DNA from: Pirellula staleyi DSM 6068
GTDB lineage: Bacteria; Planctomycetota; Planctomycetia; Pirellulales; Pirellulaceae
Reading direction: 5' to 3'
Assembly: GCA_945875845.1 (NCBI GenBank)
Contig: CAMCMB010000012.1
Location: forward strand, 1-64,000
DNA: 64,000 nt
Shown piece by piece: positions 18,109 to 27,465 of this stretch (the stretch's first letter is position 1; the number at the start of each line of letters is the position of its first letter). Under the pieces are notes generated by a model. That model saw only the letters and a list, made by a program, of their open reading frames with translations, searched no databases and was not told where the DNA came from. Both the position numbers and the translations under genes were made by a program.

Positions 18109-21100
18109 TTACTTGCGATCGAGAAGGTGTTCCTGGAAGAAGTCCGTCATCATTTGATACTGATGGTAGATTTGGTCGGCGTCGACCACTCCATGGCGAT
18201 TATCTGGGTATACCATCAAATCGAACTTCTTATGGGCTTTTTGAAGCGCATGGACGAATTGCAGCGTGTTGGCAATATGAACGTTGTCGTCAATTTCGCC
18301 ATGGATCAACATCAAACGTCCGTGCAAGTCCTTGGCGGAATTAACCACCGAACTTGACTTGTAGCCCTCTGGATTCGCCTTCGGTGTGTCCATGTAGCGC
18401 TCGGTGTAGACGGAATCGTAATTGTTCCAGTCCGTGACAGGTGCGCCCGCGATCCCCGCTCGAAAGAGTTTGCTGTGAGTCATGGAATACGCGGTAAAGT
18501 ATCCGCCATAGCTCCACCCCCAAAGTCCAATGCGTTCCGAATCAACCCAGGACTGTTGGCCGAGCCATTTCACCGCATCTTCCAAGTCCCTAAGCTCGGT
18601 CGCCGCCAGGTCTTTGTAGATCTTCCACGTGTCCGAGTTCCCTCGCCCAAGTGCGGACCGATTATCGCACAACAAGACACAAATGCCTTGTTCCGCCATA
18701 AAGCGGTGCCAAAGATCGCTTCGATGAGTCCATGTGTTCTCAACAGTCGATGTGGATGGCCCTCCATAAACATATATCAAAACTGGCATCTTCTTGCTCA
18801 GCGAACGCGTTGCGAAATCCGTAGGTTTATAGAGCATCGATTGCATCGGGAAGCCATCCCGAGCCTTGATTTCGAATAAGGACACATCACCCGCCTTGAG
18901 GAAGTCAAATCGGTCATTGCGATATCCACCCACAAAGCGAACGTTTTTCCCCTCTTGATTTCGCAACCAGAGTTGGTTGGGCGTCTTGATATCGCTCCAC
19001 AAGTCGAAGTAATAACCGCCTTTGGGATGAATGCTGACTTTATGAACCCCATTCGGTTCGCCGATCGTGTCGAGTTTATTGTTCGTCAAGTCGACTCGTA
19101 GTAGATCCAAATTGATCGGTGCGGAGCGATGCCCAAGCAACCACGCTTGTTTACCATCCGGCGAAACCCAATCAATGGATTTCACGTCCCATGCTCCTTC
19201 GGTTACTGCCGTGCGATTGCCATCGGTCCCTATCCGAAACACATGCCTGCGTCCTGCTACGGAATCGCTTAACCACAGAAAACTGCCATCGGGAAGCCAC
19301 TTCGGTTCGTCAATCACATCCACCCAAGCAGGTGAAGTCTCCTTAAGAAGTTTTGAAAGCTTACTTGAGGCAACGTCGAAAGAGCATAGATCCAGTTTGG
19401 ATTGGATACGATTCTGAATCTGAAAGACAACTTCGTGCTTACTTGGCAATGGATTCCACCCAACGCGAACAATCAATCTGTCGTCTACAGGGTACGCATC
19501 AAGCGGAATCTCTTGTTGTTTGCCGCTTGCCACGTCGACCACATGCAGCGTCGCGAACGGGTTTGGTTGGCCGCTCTTTGGATAGCGAGTCTCCTCGATC
19601 TTCTGTGCGAAGGACAGCGAGTTATCGATCTGGAAGCGAGGAACAAGTGTCTCGTCCAGGCGAAGATACGCAATGGAAGCCCCGTCTGGGCTCCACCAGT
19701 ATCCTTTGAATTTTCCTCGTCCGTAGATTTCTTCTTGGTAGACCCAATCGAGCTTTCCATTGAGTATTTCGCCGCCACCATCGACGGTCAACTTGCGGAC
19801 CTCGGTCGACTCGCAATCTGCGACCCAAATGTTGTTGTCATGAACGTAGGCAACGTGCTTGCCTGTCGGGCTCAACTCCACAAGTTCCTTCGGTTGCTCG
19901 GGGGAATGGGTAATCTGACGAACCGTGTCACGCGGTGGGTCCTTTGCTCGTTCGGAACCGAAATCGCTACCGGTTTGGAATAGATAGATATCGCCATTGT
20001 GCTCGATCAAAGCGTTCTCGAAACGTGCATCGAACACATTGCTTCGCGGGAGATAACCACGTGCTTGTCCATCCTTAAAGGCATCCAATTTGCTTAAAGC
20101 GTCAACGAGTCGACTCATTCGGTCGAAGGGTTGTGTGGCACCTGATTTGCAATCCACGGAGTGCCATCGTCCATCTTGTTGCATCAAGTAAGACTCTTGA
20201 TCCGGAAGCCATTTCGGCATAGCTGGGGCAAGTCCCGTGTAGGCGACCAGCGTTTGAGGATCGTACATCTTGGCTAGTGTCAGTTCCTCTTTGGCCATAT
20301 CGTCCTGCGCGGACTCCATCATGCCAAGCGGTTTCAGGGTTGGTGGCACTGCCATTCGTTTTTCGATGCGTAGAACGGAGTAAGCGGACTTGGGTTGCAG
20401 GCCTGGATCGAAGAAATTCCATACGGCCAACGAATCATCTGCGTTCGGTTCGAGCAAATACGTTGCCAGTACGCCCAGCGACTGCCGTGTGGAAACGAGC
20501 CATCCTGCCTTGGGTTGCCACTCCACCGGTTCGGTAGAGACTTCTACTTTTCGCAATCGATGGTTTTGAAACTCAGGCAGATCCTTGCGCGACACGATTC
20601 GATATTGCGAAGCCGGTAGTTTACTCATGGCGGCCGCTGTCTCGGAGTCGAGCCATGACATTGCGATTCCGTGTAGCCTCAATCGGCCTGCCGCCCAAGC
20701 GTTGTCCGCCGGAATGAAGTAGTACTCTGGTGCATCGGCGTTCAAAATGGATAAACCGACGTTCACCAATTTCACTTCAAAATCAGTCGGAACCATTTCG
20801 GATTTCCGTTTTCGGTCTCTGGGCGTTGGAAAACGACTTGGCTTTCCTGAGTTTGGAACAGCATGCTCGTGGTCATCTTCTTGTTCTACAACCGCATCGC
20901 TCTTTGCCTGACCGGTGTTCCCATTCTTAGACCATTCGAAGCCTTTCGCGATGGCCGGCGCTTCGTCTGCAACGATCTTGGCTTGGATCGAGACGGACTT
21001 TGGGGGATTACTGCCGTCCCGCTGAAGCATGGGGCCAAGTTTCTCGGCGTTCTCCGTTAGCTGCTTGAGGCATGCGTCGACGAACAGATACGATGCGTCG

Positions 21101-22080
21101 ATTCGCCGTTGGTAGCTGGCGTACGAATAGGACTCGACGAGAATTCCGATTTTCCCGCGCAGTCCCATGTACTCGGTCGAGTAGCGCGGCTCATGTCCGA
21201 AGGACTCCCAACGCGTATGATCGGAGCTAAAATTGCCATAATAGAAGGTTGGAAATCCTTGGGCTCCCAATTCCTTGGTTACTGTGGGTAGCATCTCGTT
21301 TCGCATCCATTGAACGAGATCCTGGTTGCTGGCTGGATTGTGCGGGATGTCGTACGTTAGATCGTATTGGTGAAGCGAGCCGTTGGTCGTGTGTGTGTCG
21401 ATCAAAACATCGGCATCCCAAAAGTCTAGCATTCGAACCAACGAGCGGACCTCAGGCGTATCGAGTTTGATAAAGTCGCGATTGAGATCTAGACCAACTG
21501 CGTTCTCGCGGGTTCCCATGCCTAGTTCTGGCCCCTCCTGCCCTGGGCGATGCAAGGTTCCGACGCGTTCGTTGCCGTCGGCATTGAAGTTGGGTACAAA
21601 AACGAGTACCGCTCGCTCGAGAACTTTTGGCATGGAATCCGCAAGCAAATCGCGAGCAAGGGCCAGGAGGGCTTCTTTTCCGTCGCTTTCGCCGCTGTGT
21701 ATTCCGCCGAGCAGTACGATCACTAGCCGACTGTCCGAAGGTGCTAGCGGTAGACTCGGTTTCTCTTCTCGGGCGAGAATGAGAGCTTGGATAGGGCGGC
21801 CTTCGGTGGTCGCTCCAATTTTCATTTGGGACGCAAATGGACTAAAATCGTCCAGCTTTTGCAGGAAATCGAGTACTTCCTGTTCTCGGGCTGTACCGAG
21901 ATAATTCGACTTTTCGGCAACGGTTTGCAGTGACTTAATGTTCTCCGCTCGAGGGGATTTCGATGGCGATAAAGCAGTCTTTTCTTGAGCGAACGCCTTG
22001 ATTTCGGAGCAGCCAAGAAACAAAGCGGTAAGGCAAAATGGAGCGGCCCAGCCGAGAACGACATTACTGCGAATTAGCAT
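18109..22080 (-). CDS. Lipoprotein fusion of M14 zinc carboxypeptidase and S9 (DPP-IV) peptidase
   Basis: The ATG at 22080 (AAGG 7 nt upstream) gives 1323 residues beginning with a lipoprotein signal (ALFLGC, Cys24); a longer frame from 22284 lacks support. Residues ~60-330 are an M14 domain: zinc ligands H128 and E131 (GIHSGES) and H230 (DTHTT), the LDLNRDF substrate-binding pair, and a catalytic Glu in ILVESYSYASY. After a spacer, a DPP-IV beta-propeller begins near 770 (GKHVAYVHDNNIWV). The S9 hydrolase domain has Ser1190 in GWSYGG, Asp1264 in HGEIDDNVH and His1296 in DNRHG. All catalytic residues of both peptidases are present, so a two-activity, membrane-anchored peptide-degrading enzyme is predicted. 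No frameshift joins the halves. Confidence 0.88.
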   Translation of the reverse strand: MLIRSNVVLGWAAPFCLTALFLGCSEIKAFAQEKTALSPSKSPRAENIKSLQTVAEKSNYLGTAREQEVLDFLQKLDDFSPFASQMKIGATTEGRPIQALILAREEKPSLPLAPSDSRLVIVLLGGIHSGESDGKEALLALARDLLADSMPKVLERAVLVFVPNFNADGNERVGTLHRPGQEGPELGMGTRENAVGLDLNRDFIKLDTPEVRSLVRMLDFWDADVLIDTHTTNGSLHQYDLTYDIPHNPASNQDLVQWMRNEMLPTVTKELGAQGFPTFYYGNFSSDHTRWESFGHEPRYSTEYMGLRGKIGILVESYSYASYQRRIDASYLFVDACLKQLTENAEKLGPMLQRDGSNPPKSVSIQAKIVADEAPAIAKGFEWSKNGNTGQAKSDAVVEQEDDHEHAVPNSGKPSRFPTPRDRKRKSEMVPTDFEVKLVNVGLSILNADAPEYYFIPADNAWAAGRLRLHGIAMSWLDSETAAAMSKLPASQYRIVSRKDLPEFQNHRLRKVEVSTEPVEWQPKAGWLVSTRQSLGVLATYLLEPNADDSLAVWNFFDPGLQPKSAYSVLRIEKRMAVPPTLKPLGMMESAQDDMAKEELTLAKMYDPQTLVAYTGLAPAMPKWLPDQESYLMQQDGRWHSVDCKSGATQPFDRMSRLVDALSKLDAFKDGQARGYLPRSNVFDARFENALIEHNGDIYLFQTGSDFGSERAKDPPRDTVRQITHSPEQPKELVELSPTGKHVAYVHDNNIWVADCESTEVRKLTVDGGGEILNGKLDWVYQEEIYGRGKFKGYWWSPDGASIAYLRLDETLVPRFQIDNSLSFAQKIEETRYPKSGQPNPFATLHVVDVASGKQQEIPLDAYPVDDRLIVRVGWNPLPSKHEVVFQIQNRIQSKLDLCSFDVASSKLSKLLKETSPAWVDVIDEPKWLPDGSFLWLSDSVAGRRHVFRIGTDGNRTAVTEGAWDVKSIDWVSPDGKQAWLLGHRSAPINLDLLRVDLTNNKLDTIGEPNGVHKVSIHPKGGYYFDLWSDIKTPNQLWLRNQEGKNVRFVGGYRNDRFDFLKAGDVSLFEIKARDGFPMQSMLYKPTDFATRSLSKKMPVLIYVYGGPSTSTVENTWTHRSDLWHRFMAEQGICVLLCDNRSALGRGNSDTWKIYKDLAATELRDLEDAVKWLGQQSWVDSERIGLWGWSYGGYFTAYSMTHSKLFRAGIAGAPVTDWNNYDSVYTERYMDTPKANPEGYKSSSVVNSAKDLHGRLMLIHGEIDDNVHIANTLQFVHALQKAHKKFDLMVYPDNRHGVVDADQIYHQYQMMTDFFQEHLLDRK

Positions 22081-22204
22081 GGTAAGCCTTGGGGTTTTCG
22101 ATTCCAATTTGTAGGATGTGATGGCTACCATGTTTCTAATTGGCCAGGGTAGGTTTTCACGGTTTTGCAATAGTTTAACTGGAAGCCGAGAAAGAGGAGA
22201 AGGA

Positions 22205-22705
22205 ATGCAAGTCATTCTGAAGACAAGCGCTGGCGATATCACCCTGGAATTGGACGCCGAAGCAGCTCCCATTACCGTTCGCAATTTTGTGCAGTACGCC
22301 CAGGAGGGTCATTATGCAGGGACCATTTTCCATCGGGTTATTAAGAGTTTTATGATCCAGGGGGGAGGCTTTGCGCCAGGCATGGTTCAAAAAAAGAACC
22401 GTGGACCGATCGCGAACGAATCTTCCAATGGCTTATGCAATCTTAAATACACCGTTGCAATGGCCCGGACGAATGCGGCCGACAGCGCCACGGCGCAATT
22501 TTTTATCAACACAAAAGATAATTTTGGGTTGGACAAAAAAATATGCAAGGACGGTTTCGGTTACTGTGTTTTCGGCCGTGTTGTAGGTGGAATGAATGTC
22601 GTCGATAGCATCGAAAAAGCTGCGACCCAGAAAATTGGAGGTCACTCGGATGTGCCCATCGACAACATCGAAATCAATTCTGTGGAAGTTTGCGAAGCAG
22701 CCTAA
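22205..22705 (+). CDS. Cyclophilin-type peptidyl-prolyl cis-trans isomerase
   Basis: 166 residues from the ATG at 22205, preceded by a strong purine-rich site (AAAGAGGAGAAGGA). There is no signal peptide, so it is cytoplasmic like PpiB. Core motifs: AAPITVRNFVQYA, the catalytic FHRVIKSFMIQGG (Arg of F-H-R), and a Q-F-F-I-N substrate-pocket motif. It catalyses proline isomerisation in folding proteins. The upstream in-frame ATG at 22118 would add a non-conserved extension and is rejected. It is divergent from the M14-S9 gene. Confidence 0.95.
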   Translation: MQVILKTSAGDITLELDAEAAPITVRNFVQYAQEGHYAGTIFHRVIKSFMIQGGGFAPGMVQKKNRGPIANESSNGLCNLKYTVAMARTNAADSATAQFFINTKDNFGLDKKICKDGFGYCVFGRVVGGMNVVDSIEKAATQKIGGHSDVPIDNIEINSVEVCEAA

Positions 22706-22728
22706 GCTACGTCCAGTGAAGTACAGTC

Positions 22729-24231
22729 ATGCTTTGGAACGCATCCCTGATCGGTACCCTCATAAACTCGGTTCTGGTCTGTTTTGGAGCGGCTGGATTG
22801 GCGGTGGCAATCGGTTTGTGCATGGCATTGCTGACGACTTGCTTCCGTGTGCCGTTGCGACATCTGCTTAGCATGTGCATGCTGAGCTTGATCTTGGTTC
22901 CAGTGTATGTGCAAGCGACTGCATGGAGCGCGGGTTTTGGCGTTCAGGGTTGGTTTCGTTTGAGCCAAGTCGCGGCCGCGATCTCACCTACGAGAGCCAT
23001 CGCGTCCGTCGTTTGGATACACGGGACTGCCTCTGCTCCCTTTTGCTTTTTGCTATGTGTGCTCGGGCTGAGCCGAGCGATGGATTTCAACACACGTCAA
23101 GCTCTCCTAGATTTCGGTCCTTGGTACGCAGCGACTCGGGTTGTGGTTCCAAAAGCTTGGCCTTGGATTGCAGCAAGTGGGTTGTGGACGGTCGCCATGA
23201 CAGGCAACGACATGGTAGTCACCAATCTATTTCAAGTACCAACTGTGACCGAATCGGTCTATCAACAAGTCCAATTCAATCAGCTGCGATTGTGGTCCGT
23301 CGTTCTGGCTTGTTCATTTGCCTGTCTGGTCGGTGGGTTGACGGTATGCGGGTATTTGCAATTTGAGCACCGACTAGGGAGCGAGGAAGGCAAGAACCAA
23401 CAGCCATCAAATTTCCAAGCATTTGCGTTCCGAGGATTCGCTCGTGGGTTGGGATCCCTCCTCGCATGGGTGTTGGTTGCGATCGTCGTGTTATTACCGG
23501 TCGCCAACTTGATCGTCCAGGCAGGCTGGCAGGTGCGAATGGAGGACGGTGTCGCGTCCCGAAAATGGTCGCTTTGGACGATGATCGAGTCGGTCTCGCT
23601 AGTGAAATCTTTTGCAAGTGAGTTTGCATGGAGTATTCAACTTAGCGCCTTTTCCACTTGCTTGGCGTTGATTTTGGCTTATCCGCTCGTACTAGCGTGC
23701 CGAGGTCGGTGGAAAAACGCAATAATAGTTGGCGGGATGGGGTTCTTGTTGGCATTGCCAGGTCCTATCGTCAATTTGCTCGTAATTCAGTTGCTCAGTC
23801 GCTCGGAGTCGAACTGGGGCCAATTCGTTGCCGATCGATCACTGATAGGGCCAATTCTGGCGATGCAATGCCGCTGCTTGCCGGTGGCTTTCGGAATTGT
23901 GTGGATTGCAAAAATGCGTTTCGATCACCGTAATCGAACGAACCTCCAAATGGACCAAGGGCTACCACGGATGGTGCGAATTTGGATTAGTGCCAAAGCC
24001 ATGACAGCGCCAGTTTTGGTTGCATCGGTCGTCAGTTTCTTTGTTGCATTTGCGGACTTGTCGAGCTATTTGTTGGTTCAACCGCCAGGCGTAACGACGA
24101 TTGCAATGCGAATGTTTGATCTGCTCCACTATGGAACAAAGAACCAAGAATCAGGTTTGGCATTGGTTTTGGTAGCGTTTGGGATGGTTTCTTCGTTTCT
24201 GTTGTCTCGCCAATTGGACTTTGAGTCTTGA
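22729..24231 (+). CDS. Two-domain ABC transporter permease (FbpB/ThiP-like)
   Basis: The protein has 500 residues and about 12 hydrophobic segments arranged as two homologous halves, the arrangement of iron(III)/thiamine-type importers such as FbpB, in which both membrane domains are one polypeptide. An EAA-like coupling loop in the first half is seen around ALLDFGPWYAATRVVVPKAWP; the second half has a degenerate one. No ATP-binding protein or periplasmic binding protein gene lies within the visible neighbourhood, so the cargo cannot be inferred and the partners must be encoded elsewhere. Start is 23 nt after the cyclophilin gene. Confidence 0.82.
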   Translation: MLWNASLIGTLINSVLVCFGAAGLAVAIGLCMALLTTCFRVPLRHLLSMCMLSLILVPVYVQATAWSAGFGVQGWFRLSQVAAAISPTRAIASVVWIHGTASAPFCFLLCVLGLSRAMDFNTRQALLDFGPWYAATRVVVPKAWPWIAASGLWTVAMTGNDMVVTNLFQVPTVTESVYQQVQFNQLRLWSVVLACSFACLVGGLTVCGYLQFEHRLGSEEGKNQQPSNFQAFAFRGFARGLGSLLAWVLVAIVVLLPVANLIVQAGWQVRMEDGVASRKWSLWTMIESVSLVKSFASEFAWSIQLSAFSTCLALILAYPLVLACRGRWKNAIIVGGMGFLLALPGPIVNLLVIQLLSRSESNWGQFVADRSLIGPILAMQCRCLPVAFGIVWIAKMRFDHRNRTNLQMDQGLPRMVRIWISAKAMTAPVLVASVVSFFVAFADLSSYLLVQPPGVTTIAMRMFDLLHYGTKNQESGLALVLVAFGMVSSFLLSRQLDFES

Positions 24232-24302
24232 CGCGAGTCCACTAATCGTGATATAGGCAGACTGTTTATCAATGCGCAAACCAAACTCATACGGATCAAC
24301 CC

Positions 24303-25211
24303 ATGCAAGGATTCAGATCAACGTATCGGGTTGCCGAATTCCGCCGTTGCTCTATTGCATGCTATCTGGCTGTCGCTGCTAGCTTATTTCTGGGTTGCAC
24401 TGGGCCGCTCAAGGATCCGAACTCGCAAAGCATGTTCGTTAAGACACGCGACAAACTATTGCCGAAGGCCGATACGCCCGATCGCCTATGGCGTCCCGAC
24501 CTTGCCATCAAGCCCTTCGTGGAATTTCAAGACGAAGACATATTGATCATGCATGTTCGGAACTGTCGCTATCGGACGGAAACCGACTACGACGTGCGTC
24601 ATTACGACATGCGGTTTCCGCTAGCCGATGTTCGCACATTAGACTTTTTGATTGTACCTTTTACGAACAACACATTATTGGCCCATACTATGTTCAGCTT
24701 TGGCCTGAAAGATGGACGTCACTTTATCATCTCAGTAGAAGCAAGACTGGATGAGGGGGAATCCTATTCCCCAATTCGAGGAATCACAAACAAATTTGAG
24801 TTGATGTATGTTATTGGTGATGAACGCGATTTAATACCGCTCCGGACCGATGTTCGCAAGGTCGACGTGTTTCTCTACCCAGGCCGAGCGACACCTGACC
24901 AAGTTCAAGATCTGCTCGTCGACATGCTGGAGCGAGCGAACCAGTTGCAGCGAGTGCCGGAGAACTACGATACGATTAACAACAACTGTACAACCAATCT
25001 GGTTGACCACATCAACAAACTGAGGCCCGGGCGAATTCCCAAGGATGTGCGGGTTCTGTTGCCTGGCCATTCAGACAAAATGGCGTATGATCTTGGTTTG
25101 CTGGACGTCACCGAGCCGTTTGAAATTGCGAGAAACAATGCACGTATTACGTCGCGGGCCCAGCTATTCCGAGACAGTCCGGATTTTTCTGCACGTATAC
25201 GCGGAAATTGA
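24303..25211 (+). CDS. DUF4105 (Lnb-like N-terminal) lipoprotein
   Basis: 302 residues with a lipoprotein signal whose lipobox is LFLGC (Cys about residue 32). The mature part matches DUF4105: YDVRHYDMRFPLADVRTLDFLIVPF, then HTMFSFGLKDG, and the conserved YDTINNNCTTNLVDHIN near residue 225 that carries the family Asn-Cys pair. DUF4105 proteins are envelope lipoproteins; some family members are intramolecular lipoprotein acyl-transferases (Lnb). Whether this member acts as such is unknown. It sits between an ABC permease and a methyltransferase on the same strand. Confidence 0.8.
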   Translation: MQGFRSTYRVAEFRRCSIACYLAVAASLFLGCTGPLKDPNSQSMFVKTRDKLLPKADTPDRLWRPDLAIKPFVEFQDEDILIMHVRNCRYRTETDYDVRHYDMRFPLADVRTLDFLIVPFTNNTLLAHTMFSFGLKDGRHFIISVEARLDEGESYSPIRGITNKFELMYVIGDERDLIPLRTDVRKVDVFLYPGRATPDQVQDLLVDMLERANQLQRVPENYDTINNNCTTNLVDHINKLRPGRIPKDVRVLLPGHSDKMAYDLGLLDVTEPFEIARNNARITSRAQLFRDSPDFSARIRGN

Positions 25212-25236
25212 AAAGATTGAATAGTAGATCCAATCC

Positions 25237-26055
25237 ATGTTAGAGCCATCCGACCACGATCCGCTGGAATCGCAGAACAAGACTGCGTATGATCGAATGG
25301 CTCGTTCGGGACATGTACTCGCAACGGTGGCGACGCCGGACGAATTACGTCGACCGCTTGAAACCATCGACGCTTCAGGATGGCTCGGTGGTTCGATTCG
25401 AGGCTGGCATGTGTTGTGCCTTGCCGCTGGCGGCGGACGGCACAGCGCTCTGTACCACGCCGCCGGAGCGATCGTTACCGTGGTGGACATCAGCCCTGGC
25501 ATGTTGGAACTAGATCGACAAATTTCGTTGGAGCTCAAGTTCAACGTGCGATTGATTCAGTGTTCGATGGTGGACATGTCCATGCTGCAGGATGACGAGT
25601 TTGATTTGGTCGTCCATCCGGTTAGCACTTGTTATGTCGCGGACGTTGTTCCTGTGTTTGCCGAAGTCGCTCGTGTGTTAAAACCCAACGGGCTCTATAT
25701 TTCACAGCACAAACAACCGACCAACCTCCAAACTTCACTGAACGTTCGCGATGGCAAATACGTCATCGATACCGAAATCGGGCAAGCGGCCATCCCTGCA
25801 AAAACAAATTCGCTCAACCCGTTGCGGGAACCGAGCACTCTTGAGATTGCGCATAGCCTTGAGTCTCTCTTGGGCGGCATATGCCGAAACGGAATGGTGA
25901 TTGAAGATGTCGTCGAACCCAATCATTCGAACCGCTTTGCGCTATCCGACACAATGGGGCACCGCAGCAGATTTGTCTCGCCCTATCTGCGAATCAAAGC
26001 TCGAAAGAAAGGCGTAACCTCAACTCGCAATAGCTGCCTCATCCTACCCAAGTAG
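25237..26055 (+). CDS. Class I SAM-dependent methyltransferase
   Basis: The protein has 272 residues. It has a Rossmann methyltransferase core: motif I VLCLAAGGGRHS (about 67-78), acidic motif II at VTVVDISPGML, a motif near FDLVVHPVSTCYV, and VLKPNGLYISQH as motif III/post-III. The C-terminal 80 residues are of the planctomycete/cyanobacterial type, with no DNA- or rRNA-specific recognition domain, so a small-molecule substrate is likeliest. It starts 25 nt after the DUF4105 gene and ends 6 nt before the CYTH gene. Confidence 0.85.
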   Translation: MLEPSDHDPLESQNKTAYDRMARSGHVLATVATPDELRRPLETIDASGWLGGSIRGWHVLCLAAGGGRHSALYHAAGAIVTVVDISPGMLELDRQISLELKFNVRLIQCSMVDMSMLQDDEFDLVVHPVSTCYVADVVPVFAEVARVLKPNGLYISQHKQPTNLQTSLNVRDGKYVIDTEIGQAAIPAKTNSLNPLREPSTLEIAHSLESLLGGICRNGMVIEDVVEPNHSNRFALSDTMGHRSRFVSPYLRIKARKKGVTSTRNSCLILPK

Positions 26056-26061
26056 TTTCCA

Positions 26062-26628
26062 ATGAAACCTGACTATGATTCACCGATGGAAGTCGAATGC
26101 AAATACCGGGTCGACAATATCGACGAGACGCGTCGCGCGATCGTTGAATTGAAGGCAATCTACATCGGTCATGAGCAACATTGCGACACGTACTTGCGCC
26201 ACCCCTCTCGTAATTTTCGCGACACCGACGAGGCGCTTCGGGTTCGTGAAATCGACGGCAAACCATTTGTAACCTACAAAGGACCGAGGCTCGCCGGACC
26301 GATGAAAATTCGCCCTGAGATCGAGCTCCCGTTGGTTTCGAACACCGTGGATGACTGGCTAAAGATATGGAGACACCTCGGTTTTAGTATTGCTCTAGCC
26401 GTCCGAAAATCGAGACACGTATATCAGTTGGCAATGCAAACCAGCAGTGTCACGATTACGTTGGATCATGTCGAATCGTTAGGTCATTTCGTAGAAATCG
26501 AACGCATTGTGAGAAATCAAGAAGAGATCGAATCGGCTCAGCGGGACATTCAGGAGGTTGCCAAAAGGCTGGGGCTCTCGGAGATCGAATCACGAAGCTA
26601 CCTGGGAATGCTACTCGAACGAGGATAA
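26062..26628 (+). CDS. CYTH-domain protein (class IV adenylate cyclase / CyaB-like)
   Basis: 188 residues containing the defining E-x-E-x-K motif (EVECKYRV, about residues 10-17), a DTYLRHPSRNF segment, LRVREIDGKPFVTYKGP, and RPEIELPL. The tunnel-fold residues needed for triphosphate binding (Glu, Lys, Arg) are present. Family members hydrolyse or cyclise triphosphates (CyaB, thiamine triphosphatase); the substrate here is undetermined. The start could be the ATG at 26062 or the one at 26086 directly before EVEC. It closes the same-strand run that begins at 22.2 kb. Confidence 0.88.
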   Translation: MKPDYDSPMEVECKYRVDNIDETRRAIVELKAIYIGHEQHCDTYLRHPSRNFRDTDEALRVREIDGKPFVTYKGPRLAGPMKIRPEIELPLVSNTVDDWLKIWRHLGFSIALAVRKSRHVYQLAMQTSSVTITLDHVESLGHFVEIERIVRNQEEIESAQRDIQEVAKRLGLSEIESRSYLGMLLERG

Positions 26629-26733
26629 CCTATTCTTTGCGAATTCCGAACCCGACGGGTTCAAAGCCATTAGCCGGTGGTTGAGCAACGGTAGGCGTGG
26701 GCTTGTGGCCAAGTTCCAAGCATGCGGGCTTGG

Positions 26734-27465
26734 TCACTGGGTGATGAATGCTTGAGCCCACATTGCATCCGTCTGGTCGAGCGGTGGTTCGGGGAACGAT
26801 TCGTACAAGTAGTCTTCATAGCCGGCCGCGTCGTAGACTCGATCTAAGAGCGCTTTCAGGTCAAGTTTCGCGTCGGCAAAGTCTCCTTTTAATGGGACAG
26901 GAATGACTGGCAATTCATCTCGAAGCCCGATCGGCCAAGCTTCTACTTTGGGCGCATTCGCTTTTCGAAAAACCGTGACGCAATAGTCACACACAGGTAG
27001 ATCGTTGATGGGCAGTCGGGGCCCTCCTCGCAATAGATCGATCTCAACAATCGATGCGGAGCTAAACATCATCGTGGCTCGCTTCAACAGATATTGTTCA
27101 CGATCTGGGCCGTACCGCTTGTTGCTCGGACTGAGAACTTCGATCATGGTAACCAATTGGCGATCCAGCCGATCGCGGATCTCGATAACTGCATGCCGTT
27201 CGATTTCAACATTGGGAATCGTTGCAAGGATCGACTTGACTTGATTCAGCGCTGGATCGAACGTAGCGACAGATGACTCGTGGGCTGGCGAAGCTTCGAA
27301 GGAGGGTTCATGAATGAAAACGCGTTCTTCAAGTTTGACCAAGAAATTGGGGCGCACCTGGGTTGCCAATGATTCGCGAATTTGCGTCGCGAACGCCATA
27401 TGAAAATCCTCCCAAACAGATGGCTGTTCTAGATAAGGGTTCATCCCGGGAAAAGGCGAGGGCAT
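26734..27465 (-). CDS. DUF4058 family protein
   Basis: 243 residues from the ATG at 27465, beginning with PSPFPGMNPYLE and then WEDFHMAFATQIRESL, the signature opening of DUF4058, common in cyanobacteria and planctomycetes. The central VTMIEVLSPSNK and EIDLLRGG motifs (E...K, E-x-D) are also conserved. The function is unknown; the acidic residue and Lys pattern would suit a nuclease-like fold, but this is speculation. The full family length is present. It stands between a CYTH gene on the opposite strand and a REP cluster. Confidence 0.85.
   Translation of the reverse strand: MPSPFPGMNPYLEQPSVWEDFHMAFATQIRESLATQVRPNFLVKLEERVFIHEPSFEASPAHESSVATFDPALNQVKSILATIPNVEIERHAVIEIRDRLDRQLVTMIEVLSPSNKRYGPDREQYLLKRATMMFSSASIVEIDLLRGGPRLPINDLPVCDYCVTVFRKANAPKVEAWPIGLRDELPVIPVPLKGDFADAKLDLKALLDRVYDAAGYEDYLYESFPEPPLDQTDAMWAQAFITQ

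Noticed and set aside
22081-22284. Longer start of the M14-S9 gene
   Set aside because: It precedes a clear lipoprotein signal, overlaps the divergent cyclophilin promoter region and lacks conserved sequence.
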